From Hujiaoplasma nucleasis (lineage in GTDB: Bacteria > Bacillota_I > Bacilli_A > Izemoplasmatales > Hujiaoplasmataceae), in contig NZ_CP051151.1 in NCBI RefSeq assembly GCF_013745115.1, positions 1 through 64,000 on the forward strand: DNA of 64,000 bases, in the 5' to 3' direction. The position numbers were made by a program, and so were the translations under genes. Shown one piece after another: positions 43,228 through 53,264 of this stretch (its first letter is position 1; every line of letters begins with the position of its first letter). The notes beneath the pieces were generated by a model. It did no database searches and was not told where the DNA came from. It worked only from the letters and a program-made list of their open reading frames with translations.

Positions 43228-46200
43228 TTGGAAAAACTAACAAAACTATTAAATGAATTAAATTTAGAAAACCAAATCATAGAAGATTATGGATATATTG
43301 AGTTTGTTGAAGTTGACGAAAGAAATAAAACTTGGTTTTTTTCTTTCATATTTGAAAAAGTTATACCTATTTTACATTTTAGACACTTTATTACAAAACT
43401 CCAAAATTTAAAAAATATCTATCAATCAGTTGAACAAATAGATTTTAAAGTATCTTTTAATGAAATTGATGGAGAAATTCTTGATTATTATGATTATGCC
43501 ATTGATATATTGTCTGAAAACGATAAAAGGATTTCACCCTTAAAAGATTATCCTAAAGATTTAGAAGATAATGTTATAAAAGTCTATGTCCCTAAAGGTG
43601 CAGTTACTCCAGCAACATATAGAAATATTATTGAAAATCAATTAAAGAAGTTAGGCTTTGATTTTTCTATTCAAGTTTTAGTGGATGAAAATCAAACTTC
43701 GATTGATGATGAAATTGATAATCAAGTCAATGAGTTTATAGAAAGACACCATAAATTATTAGGCCAAGAAGCTATTGAATATATTTATTTAAATGAATCT
43801 AATAATATTCATGATTTTTCTGAAATTAATGAAATTCCTAAGAGTGATATGGATTTAGAAGAATATAAAGAACGTCACGGGGGAAAAGCCTTATTTAATG
43901 TACAAGGCATTTGTGTCTTTGCAGAAATTGATGAATCAAATAATAAGGCATCAGCTAAATTTATTATTACAAATCAAAAAGACTCAGTTTATATTATGAA
44001 AAGAAATATTAGACCAACAGATATGAAATTTTATAAAGAGATAGAAGTTGGGATGGGGCTTATTGTAAAATCATTTGGTATGTACGATAATTATATAGGC
44101 GAGACAGTTTTACATATTATTAATTTAGCCCACTCGAATAAAGTAATATCTAAAGATTTAAGAATCGATCAAGCAGACACTAAGAGAGTAGAACTCCATA
44201 TGCATACAAAAATGTCATCTTTAGATGGGGTTGCGGATGTCAAGGATTACCTTGAGAGAGCGATAAAGTGGGATCATAAAGCTATTGGTATTTCAGATAC
44301 AGGATCCGTTCAATCATTTCCTATCTTAGAAGGAGCGCTAAAATCTTCAAATATAAAGCCTCTTTATGGATTAGAACTAACCTATGTTGATGATGATTCA
44401 ATTACAATTACCAGAGGAGAAGATCAAAGATTATTAAGTGAAGCTACTTATGTTATTTTTGATATTGAAACGACTGGGTTAAGTTTAAATCATGATGAAT
44501 TAATTGAAATTGGGGCTGTAAAAGTAAAAAATGGTGCCATTTTAGGTGAGTTTGGTGAACTCATTAATCCAGGCATCAATATTACACCCTTTACAACAAA
44601 ATTAACCGGCATTACTCAATCAATGTTAACTGGAAAAAGAACCATAAAGCCAGTTTTACAAGATTTCTATGAGTTCTCTAAAAATTGTATACTTATAGCC
44701 CATAATGCAGAATTTGACCTAGGGTTCCTAGATCATAATTATAAAAAGTATGGGATTACTAACCATATTAATCCTTCGATTGATACTTTAAATTTAGCTA
44801 AAGCCCTAATACCAGAGAGAACTAGATATGGTTTAGATGCCTTATCAAAATATTTTAAAGTGAGGTTAGATCAACATCATAGAGCTGTTAATGATGCTAA
44901 AGCAACCAATGAAATATTTTTACATTTGTTAAAGATTTTAAGAAAAAATGGTTTTAATAAATTTTCTGATTTAAATTTGATTTTAGATGAGAATGAAATA
45001 TATAAATTCCCATTTCCAAAACAAATTAACCTTATGGTTCGCCAACAAAAAGGTTTAAAGAATTTATATAAAATTTTATCTGAGTCTCTTACAACTTATT
45101 TTGATAGAGGCGCTAAGATAACAAAATCATATTTAGATCATCATCGTGAAGGACTTCTTGTTTTAAGTGGTGGTTTGGACTCACATTTCTTTGATATTGC
45201 CTTAAATAAGACGCGAAGAGAACTTGTCAAAGCTGCTCGATATTATGATGTTTTAGAAGTGCCACCATTAAGCCATTTTAACTTCTTAGAAGAAGAAAGA
45301 CCTAATTGGCAACATGTGATTCAGAAAGTGATTAAAAGCATTGTTGAAGTAGGTAAAGAATTGAATATACCTGTTGTAGCGACAGGAGATGTTCATCATT
45401 TGGATCCACAAGATTTATTATATAGAGAAATTCTAATTAACACACCTTTAGTAGGGGGTGGAGGATTTCATTCCTTATATGGTAGAAAAACAAAACCTAA
45501 TCAGTACTATATGACCACTGAAGAAATGCTTGAAGAGTTTCAATTCTTAGGTGAAGAGACGGCTTATGAAATTGTTGTTAAGAATTCAAATGCCATAGCT
45601 GATATGATTGATCATATTCAAATTATACCTGATGAATTGGCTGCACCTACCGATGAATTTTTAGCAGAACAAGGTGTTCCATCAATTTCAAAAAAAGTAG
45701 AAAAAATGGTCAATGATCAAGTGACAGCACTTTATGGGAATCCTTTACCTGAACTTGTAAAACATAGGGTAGAAAAAGAGTTAGGTAATATCATTAAGCA
45801 TAAGTTTTCTACGGTATATTATATTTCTCATTTACTTGTAAAAAAATCCTTAGAAGAAGGTTACTTGGTTGGATCAAGAGGCTCTGTTGGTTCATCATTG
45901 GTGGCGACACTAATGGAAATTACCGAAGTCAACCCATTGCCACCACATTATGTATGTCCACATTGCCATTTTTCTGCATTTAAAAAAACAGATGAAGAAA
46001 TTAAAATGTATGGTTTAAATGATTTTGAAAGAGAAAATCAAACTTTATTAAGTGAAACTGATTGTGGATGGGACTTACCACAAAAGGAATGTCCTGTTTG
46101 TGGAACACTGATGAAACGCGATGGTCATGACATTCCTTTCGAAACATTTTTAGGGTTTAATGGTGATAAAACTCCGGATATAGATTTAAATTTCTCTGGT

Positions 46201-47691
46201 GATTATCAAGGTGTTGTGCATGAGTATATTCGTAAATTGTTTGGTAAAAACCATGCCTTTAGGGGAGGAACCATATCAACATGTGCTGCGAGAACATCTT
46301 TTGCTATGGTGAAAGATTATTATAAAAAAATCAATGACCAAAGAAAAAAAGAAGGCATTGATCCAATTTTAATTAGAAGAGCTGAAATGGAACGTTTGGC
46401 CTTGGGTATTGAAGGTTCAAAAAGAACAAGTGGTCAACATCCTGGAGGAATTGTTGTTGTTCCAAATAATCGATCAATATTTGATTTCACACCGATTCAG
46501 TATCCAGGGGATTCAACAGATCATTCTTGGAAAACAACTCACTATGAGTATCATTCTATAGAAAACAATCTTTTTAAACTTGATGTTTTAGGACATGATG
46601 ACCCAACCATGATTAGATATTTAATGGATTTAGTTAAGGCCCATCAAGAGGAAGTTCCTTTTGATGATCCCAAAGATATTCCAGTTGATGATAGCGATGT
46701 GTATCGTTTATTATCTGGTACAGAAATTCTTAATTTAACTAAGGAAGACATCCAATCAGATGTAGCTTCATATGGAGTCCCTGAGTTAGGAACAAGTTTT
46801 GTTAGAGGCATGTTAAGTGAATCTAAGCCAAAATCATTTGCTGAACTCGTCAAAATTTCAGGTTTGTCTCATGGAACTGATGTTTGGTATGGTAACTCAC
46901 ATTCTTTGGTTACTGGTAGAGAAAAAAGATTCGGAAAGTTAGATTTTAAAGATATCATTGGTTGTCGAGATGATATTATGGTTGACTTAATGGCTTGGGG
47001 TATGAAACCAACCCTAGCCTTTGAAATCATGGAGTTTGTTAGAAAAGGCAAAGCTGCAAAATCTCCGGAAAAGTGGATGGGTTATGCAGAATTAATGAGA
47101 GATGCTAATGTGCCTGAATGGTATATATGGTCATGTTCAAAAATTAAATATATGTTTCCAAAAGCCCATGCAACAGCATATGTTTTAATGGCCTTAAGAA
47201 TTGCCTGGTTTAAACTTTACAAACCAATTTATTTTTATGCAGCTTATTTTTCTAAAAGAGCTACAGCTTTTGATGTTGATGTCTTATATAGAAATGAAGT
47301 TGGTATTGTCAATAAAATGAATGAAATAAAGGCTCAAGGTAATAAAGCATCTAATAAAGAAAAAGAACTATTAACGACTCTAGAAGTCGCTTTAGAAATG
47401 GTTAAAAGAGGTTTTACATTTAAACCAATTGACCTTTATCTTTCACAGGCTAGAGATTTTATTATATCTGAAGATAAAAAGTCTTTAATTTTACCTTTTA
47501 TTGTGATAGACTCTATGGGTGAAAAGGCTGCTCAATCTGTTGTAGAAGCAAGACAAGAAAGAGACTTTATATCTAAAGAAGATGTTAAACAGAGAACTAA
47601 GTTATCCAAGGTCTTATTTGAAAAACTAGAGACTCTAGGAACCTTTGATGGTATGAATAACGAGAATCAAGTTTCAATATTTGATTTCTAA
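43228..47691 (+). CDS. polC: DNA polymerase III alpha subunit, PolC type
   Basis: 1487 aa, the replicative polymerase of low-GC Gram-positives. Order: N-terminal and OB domains (1-310), PHP part 1 (VELHMHTKMSSLDGV), inserted 3'-5' exonuclease (about 405-575; FDIETTGL, HNAEFDLGFL, HRAVNDAKAT), PHP part 2, zinc module (CPHCHF...CPVCGT), palm with TPDIDLNFSGDYQ, and C-terminal HhH. The exonuclease looks active. The PHP motif reading TDHG-V-QAFP in relatives is SDTGSVQSFP here, losing a His. Start is TTG 43228, GGAG 8 nt upstream; TATAAT at 43199-43204. Confidence 0.97.
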   Translation: MEKLTKLLNELNLENQIIEDYGYIEFVEVDERNKTWFFSFIFEKVIPILHFRHFITKLQNLKNIYQSVEQIDFKVSFNEIDGEILDYYDYAIDILSENDKRISPLKDYPKDLEDNVIKVYVPKGAVTPATYRNIIENQLKKLGFDFSIQVLVDENQTSIDDEIDNQVNEFIERHHKLLGQEAIEYIYLNESNNIHDFSEINEIPKSDMDLEEYKERHGGKALFNVQGICVFAEIDESNNKASAKFIITNQKDSVYIMKRNIRPTDMKFYKEIEVGMGLIVKSFGMYDNYIGETVLHIINLAHSNKVISKDLRIDQADTKRVELHMHTKMSSLDGVADVKDYLERAIKWDHKAIGISDTGSVQSFPILEGALKSSNIKPLYGLELTYVDDDSITITRGEDQRLLSEATYVIFDIETTGLSLNHDELIEIGAVKVKNGAILGEFGELINPGINITPFTTKLTGITQSMLTGKRTIKPVLQDFYEFSKNCILIAHNAEFDLGFLDHNYKKYGITNHINPSIDTLNLAKALIPERTRYGLDALSKYFKVRLDQHHRAVNDAKATNEIFLHLLKILRKNGFNKFSDLNLILDENEIYKFPFPKQINLMVRQQKGLKNLYKILSESLTTYFDRGAKITKSYLDHHREGLLVLSGGLDSHFFDIALNKTRRELVKAARYYDVLEVPPLSHFNFLEEERPNWQHVIQKVIKSIVEVGKELNIPVVATGDVHHLDPQDLLYREILINTPLVGGGGFHSLYGRKTKPNQYYMTTEEMLEEFQFLGEETAYEIVVKNSNAIADMIDHIQIIPDELAAPTDEFLAEQGVPSISKKVEKMVNDQVTALYGNPLPELVKHRVEKELGNIIKHKFSTVYYISHLLVKKSLEEGYLVGSRGSVGSSLVATLMEITEVNPLPPHYVCPHCHFSAFKKTDEEIKMYGLNDFERENQTLLSETDCGWDLPQKECPVCGTLMKRDGHDIPFETFLGFNGDKTPDIDLNFSGDYQGVVHEYIRKLFGKNHAFRGGTISTCAARTSFAMVKDYYKKINDQRKKEGIDPILIRRAEMERLALGIEGSKRTSGQHPGGIVVVPNNRSIFDFTPIQYPGDSTDHSWKTTHYEYHSIENNLFKLDVLGHDDPTMIRYLMDLVKAHQEEVPFDDPKDIPVDDSDVYRLLSGTEILNLTKEDIQSDVASYGVPELGTSFVRGMLSESKPKSFAELVKISGLSHGTDVWYGNSHSLVTGREKRFGKLDFKDIIGCRDDIMVDLMAWGMKPTLAFEIMEFVRKGKAAKSPEKWMGYAELMRDANVPEWYIWSCSKIKYMFPKAHATAYVLMALRIAWFKLYKPIYFYAAYFSKRATAFDVDVLYRNEVGIVNKMNEIKAQGNKASNKEKELLTTLEVALEMVKRGFTFKPIDLYLSQARDFIISEDKKSLILPFIVIDSMGEKAAQSVVEARQERDFISKEDVKQRTKLSKVLFEKLETLGTFDGMNNENQVSIFDF

Positions 47692-47756
47692 ACAAATTAT
47701 CACAAAAAAATCAAAAATATAGTATATAATATGATTACTTATAGGAGGTTAACTAT

Positions 47757-48461
47757 ATGAGAATGAGAAGTACAAATCCAGTGCTTACTAAAATGTCGAA
47801 TTATGATTATGTGACGGATAGACCTATTACTTATACTAATGTGACTGTAAAAACACTATTTTTATTAGGTATTGCTGTTTTAACAGCTTTAGCTTCACTT
47901 ATTTATTTTCCTGAATTTTTAACACCAGGTGTTTTAATCGGCGCAATGATTATTGGTTTTATTTCTGTTATCATTGGAACAAGATCTATTAATTATGCAC
48001 CAATTTTTGGAATAATATACGCAGTTAGTGAAGGTTTGGTTCTTGGAGTAGTATCAGCATTATTCGCTTATATGTATGAAGGCATAGTGATCACTGCTTT
48101 AACAACTACCCTATTGGTATTTGTCATCATGCTTTTATTATTTTCAACCAATGTTATTAAAGTCAATCAAAAATTTGCTTCATTTATGGTTGTTGCGCTC
48201 ATTTCGGTAATTATCATGTCCTTGATTGGTATTTTATTACCTAGTGTTTTTGGCGGTTCTTTCTATACTATTATTGTATTGGTTTCAGCAGGATTGTCAG
48301 CTTTCTTCTTGTTATTAGATTTTCAAAGCATTAAGACTTCTGTTGAATCTGGTATGGATCAAAAAGTTGGTTGGATACTTGCATTAGGTTTAATGATTAC
48401 CATTGTATGGATTTATATAGAAATGTTAAGATTACTTGCTTTATTTAGTAGAAATAATTAA
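47757..48461 (+). CDS. Bax inhibitor-1/YccA-like membrane protein
   Basis: 234 aa with seven predicted membrane helices (from about residue 30 onward), matching the Bax1-I/YccA-like integral membrane family. The acidic residues near LLLDFQSIKTSVESGMD fit the family pattern near helices 6-7. Related bacterial proteins include a pH-gated calcium leak channel (YetJ) and an FtsH modulator (YccA); which applies is unknown. GGAGG precedes ATG and a -10 TATAAT lies about 35 nt upstream. Confidence 0.82.
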   Translation: MRMRSTNPVLTKMSNYDYVTDRPITYTNVTVKTLFLLGIAVLTALASLIYFPEFLTPGVLIGAMIIGFISVIIGTRSINYAPIFGIIYAVSEGLVLGVVSALFAYMYEGIVITALTTTLLVFVIMLLLFSTNVIKVNQKFASFMVVALISVIIMSLIGILLPSVFGGSFYTIIVLVSAGLSAFFLLLDFQSIKTSVESGMDQKVGWILALGLMITIVWIYIEMLRLLALFSRNN

Positions 48462-48462
48462 C

Positions 48463-48491
48463 TTGTAAATAAGGTGAAAATTTTGTATAAT
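48463..48491 (+). promoter_or_regulatory. pheST promoter
   Basis: TTGTAA (48463-48468), 17-bp spacer, TATAAT (48486-48491). Confidence 0.75.
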
Positions 48492-48497
48492 AAAGTA

Positions 48498-48705
48498 ACA
48501 CAATGATAAAGAACAAGTAGCTTAATTTTATACTGATAGAGAAAATGCGGTTGGTGCAAGCATTGAGTATATATTAAGTGAATTCATCTTTTGAGTGAGA
48601 CCAATCATCTCCGTATATCTGCGTTAAAGATCAAAGTGCTAGTTAACTAGAACTAAGGTGGTACCACGGTGATTAATCGTCCTTGCATAAGGACGATTTT
48701 TTTTT
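48498..48705 (+). ncRNA. T-box leader of pheST (tRNA-Phe sensing)
   Basis: T-box core AAGGTGGTACCACGG at 48655-48669, then a 10-bp terminator AATCGTCCTT/AAGGACGATT (48675-48684, 48689-48698) with GCAT loop and nine T. The probable specifier is TTC at 48583-48585 (phenylalanine). Controls pheS and pheT by readthrough when tRNA-Phe is uncharged. Confidence 0.92.
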
Positions 48706-48722
48706 GGAAAAGGAGAATAATA

Positions 48723-49748
48723 ATGCAAGAAAAAATTAATTTATTGGTAAAAAAAGCCATAGAAGAACTCAATCATACAAAAGATATGAATGAATTAATG
48801 CTTTTAAAATCTAAATTTTTAGGTAAGAAAAGCGAATTCAATCAATTTATGCAAGAGATAAAAAATTTGCCTAATGAGGAAAAACCAAAAGTGGGGCAAA
48901 TGGTTAACCTTGCAAAAAATGAAATTAGCCAAAAAATAAATGAAGTTAAAAGACAAATTGAAGAAGAGCAAATTCTTAATCAATTAAAAAAGGAAACCAT
49001 AGATATTTCTTTGCCTGGAAAAAAATTCCCTCTTGGAAAAAAACATGTTATTACCCAAACGATAGAAGAAATAGAAGATATTTTTATTGGACTTGGTTAT
49101 GAAATCAAAGAAGGTCCTGAACAAGAACAAGACCTTTATAATTTCGAAATGTTAAATTTACCTAAAGACCATCCTGCTAGAGATATGCAAGATTCACTTT
49201 ATATTAGTGAAGATACTCTACTAAGAACGCATACTTCACCTGTTCAAGTTAGGACACTTTTAGAGTATGTAGGTAAAAAACCGGTAAAAATTATTGCACC
49301 AGGAAGGGTTTATCGAAAGGATGATGATGATCAAACACATTCTCATCAATTTCATCAAGTAGAAGCCCTTGTTGTAGATAAAAAAACATCTTTGTCAGAC
49401 TTAAAGGGTACTTTGTTGATTGCTGCTCAAAAGTTATTTGGTTCTGAAAGACAAATCAGATTAAGACCTTCTTATTTTCCATTTACTGAGCCAAGTGTAG
49501 AGGTTGATGTATCTTGTTATGTTTGTTCAGGTAAGGGTTGTTCAATGTGTAAAGAGACAGGTTGGATAGAAATATTAGGCGCTGGAATGGTTAATAATAA
49601 TGTTTTAAAAGCTGCTGGTTATGACCCTGATCTTTATCAAGGTTTTGCCATTGGTTTTGGTGTTGAGCGTATAGCAATGCTTAAATTAGGTATAGATGAT
49701 ATTCGAAATCTTTATACAAATGATTTAAGATTCAACTCACAATTTTAG
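48723..49748 (+). CDS. pheS: Phenylalanyl-tRNA synthetase, alpha subunit
   Basis: 341 aa from ATG 48723 after AAGGAGAA; the longer frame from 48669 begins inside the T-box terminator and is rejected. N-terminal coiled coil binds tRNA-Phe; class II motifs include [43 protein letters not shown] and [10 protein letters not shown]. Forms the alpha2-beta2 enzyme with PheT, which follows after 10 nt. Confidence 0.97.
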   Translation: MQEKINLLVKKAIEELNHTKDMNELMLLKSKFLGKKSEFNQFMQEIKNLPNEEKPKVGQMVNLAKNEISQKINEVKRQIEEEQILNQLKKETIDISLPGKKFPLGKKHVITQTIEEIEDIFIGLGYEIKEGPEQEQDLYNFEMLNLPKDHPARDMQDSLYISEDTLLRTHTSPVQVRTLLEYVGKKPVKIIAPGRVYRKDDDDQTHSHQFHQVEALVVDKKTSLSDLKGTLLIAAQKLFGSERQIRLRPSYFPFTEPSVEVDVSCYVCSGKGCSMCKETGWIEILGAGMVNNNVLKAAGYDPDLYQGFAIGFGVERIAMLKLGIDDIRNLYTNDLRFNSQF

Positions 49749-49758
49749 GAGGCCGAAA

Positions 49759-52131
49759 ATGAAAGTATCTATCAATTGGTTGAAAAATTATTTTAATGAG
49801 ACATTAGATCCTCATCAATTAAAGACAAGTTTCAATTTAATGAGTCAAGAAGTTGAAGCTCTTTATCCTTTAGTGCAAGCCGAACATTTAGTCATAGGCT
49901 ATGTTGAGAAAGCTCAACAACATGAAAACGCTGATAAGCTAAAAGTTTGTCAAGTTAATGTTGGAGATGAATCTTTACAAATTATTTGTGGTGCGCCAAA
50001 TGTTGATGCAGGACAGAAGGTTATTGTTGCTTTGGCAGGTGCTGTTTTACCAGGTAATTTTAAGATTAAAAAAGCGAAAATTCGTGGTGTTGAATCAAAT
50101 GGAATGATTTGTTCTTTGGCGGAGTTAGGTGTACAAGACTTTGATAAATCTGAAAAAGGAATATATGTATTAGATGACCAAGCACCTATTGGACAAGATC
50201 CTTTAAAATATATGGGGCTTGATGATTGGGTCTTAGACCTAGACTTGACTGCTAATCGCGCAGATTTATTATCGATGAGAGGTGTTGCTTACGATGTTAA
50301 AGCCATGCTTGATATTGAACTAGAAATAAAAAAACCTCAAGTCCATAGAAAATCATCTCAAGCAAAATTAGAAATAAGAACAGAAACGAAAGATGCACCA
50401 ATATATTATGGTCAAATAATTGAAAACATCCAAGTTAAAGACAGCCCTTATTGGTTAAAATCTAGACTCTTATCTGCAGGCATACGGCCTATTAACAACG
50501 TTGTCGATATAACCAATTATGTGATGTTAGAGTATGGGCAACCCCTTCATGCTTTTGACTATGAAAAAGTAAATTCACAAGAGATTCTTGTCAGAAATGC
50601 AAAAGAAGATGAAGTAATCTTAACTTTAGATGAAACTGAAAGAAAATTACTTACAACAGATATAGTCATTACTGATGGAAAAAAACCAATTGCACTGGCG
50701 GGAGTTATGGGAGGTTTTGAAACCGAAGTAGATGTAAACACAAAATCAATTCTATTAGAATCAGCTGTTTTCAATCCTGTTTCAGTTCGTAAAACATCAA
50801 AGAGGTTGAATTTAAAGAGTGAGTCATCTTCACGTTATGAAAAAGGAATCAATTCAGAACTTACCAAAGAAGCTTTAGATAGAGCCTGTGAATTGTTTGA
50901 ACTCCTAGCCAAAGGTCAAGTGATGGGTCAACCTTCTTATTACAATCATATGGATGAAAAAAACCAAGATTTTTATCTTAGTTTAGAAAAATTAAATACA
51001 GTTACAGGTCATCATTTTACGATCAAAGAAGTTGAGGATATTTTAAGAAGATTAGATTTTGAGTATAAAAGAAAAGATAAAGAGTTTTCTGTTAAAATAC
51101 CAGCTAGGAGATTAGGCTTTGATTCATATCAAGACATTATTGAAGAAATTGTCAGAATATATGGCTATGATAAAATAGGAACCAGTTTACCTTTAACACC
51201 ATCACAAGGAAGATTGACTAAGAAACAAATGTTTAAAAGAGAGATTCGTCAATTGTTTACAAGTCTTGGTTTTCATGAAACCAATACTTATTCACTTACT
51301 AATCTCGAGTCAGCTCAGAAATATGATAGAGAACCTATTAGTCTAGTAAAAATTATGAATCCACTAAATAAAGATCGAGAATATTTAAGACATTCTACTC
51401 TACCTGCATTAACAGAAGTTTTTTCATACAATCATGCAAGAAAAATTTCTGATATTTTCTTGTTTGAAATTGGAAAACGATATAGTCAAGAAAATGAGCT
51501 TGAGTTATTAAGTGGTTTGATGCATGGAAATTACATGGGTTCTTTATGGCAAAAACAGATGAATCCTGTTGATTTTTACCTAATTAAAGGTCTTATAGAA
51601 AGATTTTTCCAAGATTTAAAGATTTCAAATATTGATTATAGACTTTCAAATAAGATGATTCCTAATTTGCATCCAGGAATATCAGCTGAAATTTATATTG
51701 AAAATCAATATTGTGGCTTTATCGGCAAATTACATCCTGAAGAAGAGAAAGTTTTGGATGCTAAAGATATTTATGTATTCGAACTTGAGTTAGATGTTAT
51801 TTATGCTTCTCATGAAAAACAAGTCAAAAGCTTTGAACCTATTTCAAAATATCCAAGTGTATCAAGAGATATTGCTTTGCTTGTAGATCAAATCATACCT
51901 GCAAAAAATCTTATAGATACTGTTTATCAAATATCAAACAATTCATTAAAAACAGTCCAAGTCTTTGATGTATACCAAGGTCAACATTTAGAGAATGGTA
52001 AAAAATCTGTTGCCTTGCAATTAATATTTGAAAACAATGAAAAAACATTAGAGACAGAAGAAGTTGATCAAATGGTCAAACGCATCATTAAGGCTTTAGC
52101 TGAAAAACATCAAGCAGTGTTAAGGCAATAA
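49759..52131 (+). CDS. pheT: Phenylalanyl-tRNA synthetase, beta subunit
   Basis: 790 aa, normal length. N-terminal EMAP/OB tRNA-binding domain (about 40-150), B3/B4 editing domain (about 210-360), B5 domain (about 400-475), catalytic-like core and C-terminal ferredoxin-like anticodon domain (about 697-790, YPSVSRDIALLVD). The editing domain appears present, unlike some mycoplasmas that lost it. AGGAGG precedes ATG. Confidence 0.97.
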   Translation: MKVSINWLKNYFNETLDPHQLKTSFNLMSQEVEALYPLVQAEHLVIGYVEKAQQHENADKLKVCQVNVGDESLQIICGAPNVDAGQKVIVALAGAVLPGNFKIKKAKIRGVESNGMICSLAELGVQDFDKSEKGIYVLDDQAPIGQDPLKYMGLDDWVLDLDLTANRADLLSMRGVAYDVKAMLDIELEIKKPQVHRKSSQAKLEIRTETKDAPIYYGQIIENIQVKDSPYWLKSRLLSAGIRPINNVVDITNYVMLEYGQPLHAFDYEKVNSQEILVRNAKEDEVILTLDETERKLLTTDIVITDGKKPIALAGVMGGFETEVDVNTKSILLESAVFNPVSVRKTSKRLNLKSESSSRYEKGINSELTKEALDRACELFELLAKGQVMGQPSYYNHMDEKNQDFYLSLEKLNTVTGHHFTIKEVEDILRRLDFEYKRKDKEFSVKIPARRLGFDSYQDIIEEIVRIYGYDKIGTSLPLTPSQGRLTKKQMFKREIRQLFTSLGFHETNTYSLTNLESAQKYDREPISLVKIMNPLNKDREYLRHSTLPALTEVFSYNHARKISDIFLFEIGKRYSQENELELLSGLMHGNYMGSLWQKQMNPVDFYLIKGLIERFFQDLKISNIDYRLSNKMIPNLHPGISAEIYIENQYCGFIGKLHPEEEKVLDAKDIYVFELELDVIYASHEKQVKSFEPISKYPSVSRDIALLVDQIIPAKNLIDTVYQISNNSLKTVQVFDVYQGQHLENGKKSVALQLIFENNEKTLETEEVDQMVKRIIKALAEKHQAVLRQ

Positions 52132-52136
52132 AGACT

Positions 52137-52153
52137 GTTCACTTAGAGTGAAC
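52137..52153 (+). other. Small hairpin between pheT and rlmN
   Basis: GTTCACT-TAG-AGTGAAC, 7-bp stem with 3-nt loop and no T run, 18 nt before the rlmN ATG. It may be an mRNA processing or stability element rather than a terminator. Confidence 0.4.
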
Positions 52154-52171
52154 AACAAGGAAGAGGATTTT

Positions 52172-53209
52172 ATGAAACAACATTTTTACGATCTTACCAT
52201 TGAATCACTAAAATCATTGTTGATGAACAATGGTTTTAAATCTTACAGTGGTGATCAAATATTTAAATGGGTTTATGAACAAAATGTTACAAACCCTGAG
52301 TTAATGACCAATATATCAAAAGCCTTAAGAGATTTTCTAGTAGAAAATATCGTTTTCGATTACATGAATGTTGTAAATAAACAAGTTGCACAAGATGGGA
52401 CTGAAAAATATTTATTTAAATTGCATGATGGTCATGTTATTGAAACAGTTTTAATGAACTATGATTATGGTCAATCTGTTTGTGTAACTTCACAAGTAGG
52501 TTGTTCTATGGGTTGTTCTTTTTGTGCATCAGGTATTATCACAAAAAAAAGAGACTTAAGTGTTGCAGAATTGGTAAATCAAGTAGCTTCAATTCAACAT
52601 CATTCTAAAGTCAAAGTAACGCACATCGTTGTTATGGGAACAGGTGAGCCTTTTGATAATTATGATAATGTGATGGATTTCATACGCATCATTAATTATA
52701 AACATGGTTTTCAAATTGGTGCTAGACATATCACAGTTTCTACATGTGGTATTGTGCCTAGAATATATGATTATGCTAAAGAAGTCATTAAATCAAATTT
52801 AGCCATTAGTCTACATGCACCCAATAATGAAATAAGATCTAGATTAATGAAGATTAATAAGGTGTTTTCAATCAATGAATTGATTAAAGCGGTGAAAGAT
52901 TATGTGGATATGACTAATCGAAGGGTAACTTTTGAATATATACTCTTAAAAGGGGTCAATGATGATATAAGTCATGCCAATGAATTGAGTGATTTAATTA
53001 GGGGAATAAATGCATACGTGAATTTAATTCCTTATAATCCTGTGGATGATTTTGATTACAAAAAAACGGATCAGATTAGGGCGCAAAAATTCTATCAACA
53101 ATTAGAAAAAAGAGGAATTAACGCCACTTTAAGAAGAGAACTTGGTAGTGATATTGATGCAGCATGTGGGCAGTTAAGACTTAAAAAGGAAAGAGAGAGC
53201 CTTCAATAA
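52172..53209 (+). CDS. rlmN: Dual-specificity 23S rRNA/tRNA adenine C2-methyltransferase
   Basis: 345 aa from ATG 52172 (GGAAGAGGA upstream; the open frame extends to GTG 52148). Radical SAM cluster C111-x3-C115-x2-C118 in CSMGCSFC; the catalytic C-terminal cysteine is in DIDAACGQL. Methylates A2503 of 23S rRNA and A37 of tRNAs. Cfr (drug resistance) is the alternative family member; length and housekeeping context favour RlmN. Confidence 0.95.
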   Translation: MKQHFYDLTIESLKSLLMNNGFKSYSGDQIFKWVYEQNVTNPELMTNISKALRDFLVENIVFDYMNVVNKQVAQDGTEKYLFKLHDGHVIETVLMNYDYGQSVCVTSQVGCSMGCSFCASGIITKKRDLSVAELVNQVASIQHHSKVKVTHIVVMGTGEPFDNYDNVMDFIRIINYKHGFQIGARHITVSTCGIVPRIYDYAKEVIKSNLAISLHAPNNEIRSRLMKINKVFSINELIKAVKDYVDMTNRRVTFEYILLKGVNDDISHANELSDLIRGINAYVNLIPYNPVDDFDYKKTDQIRAQKFYQQLEKRGINATLRRELGSDIDAACGQLRLKKERESLQ

Positions 53210-53241
53210 ACATTGACTGAAAGGCTATTTTTTGGTAAAAT
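53198..53241 (+). promoter_or_regulatory. rlmN terminator overlapping pfkA promoter
   Basis: AGCCTT/AAGGCT (53198-53203, 53221-53226) followed by ATTTTTT makes a weak terminator. The pfkA -35 TTGACT (53213-53218) lies in its loop and -10 TAAAAT (53236-53241) follows after 17 bp. Confidence 0.6.
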
Positions 53242-53264
53242 AATGTGAAGATAGGAGAAAAAAA

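Noticed and set aside
15271-48698. Dispersed repeat AAGGACGATT found in two terminators
   Set aside because: The 10-bp stem at 15271 and that at 48689 are identical but occur only as terminator arms; chance convergence is sufficient.
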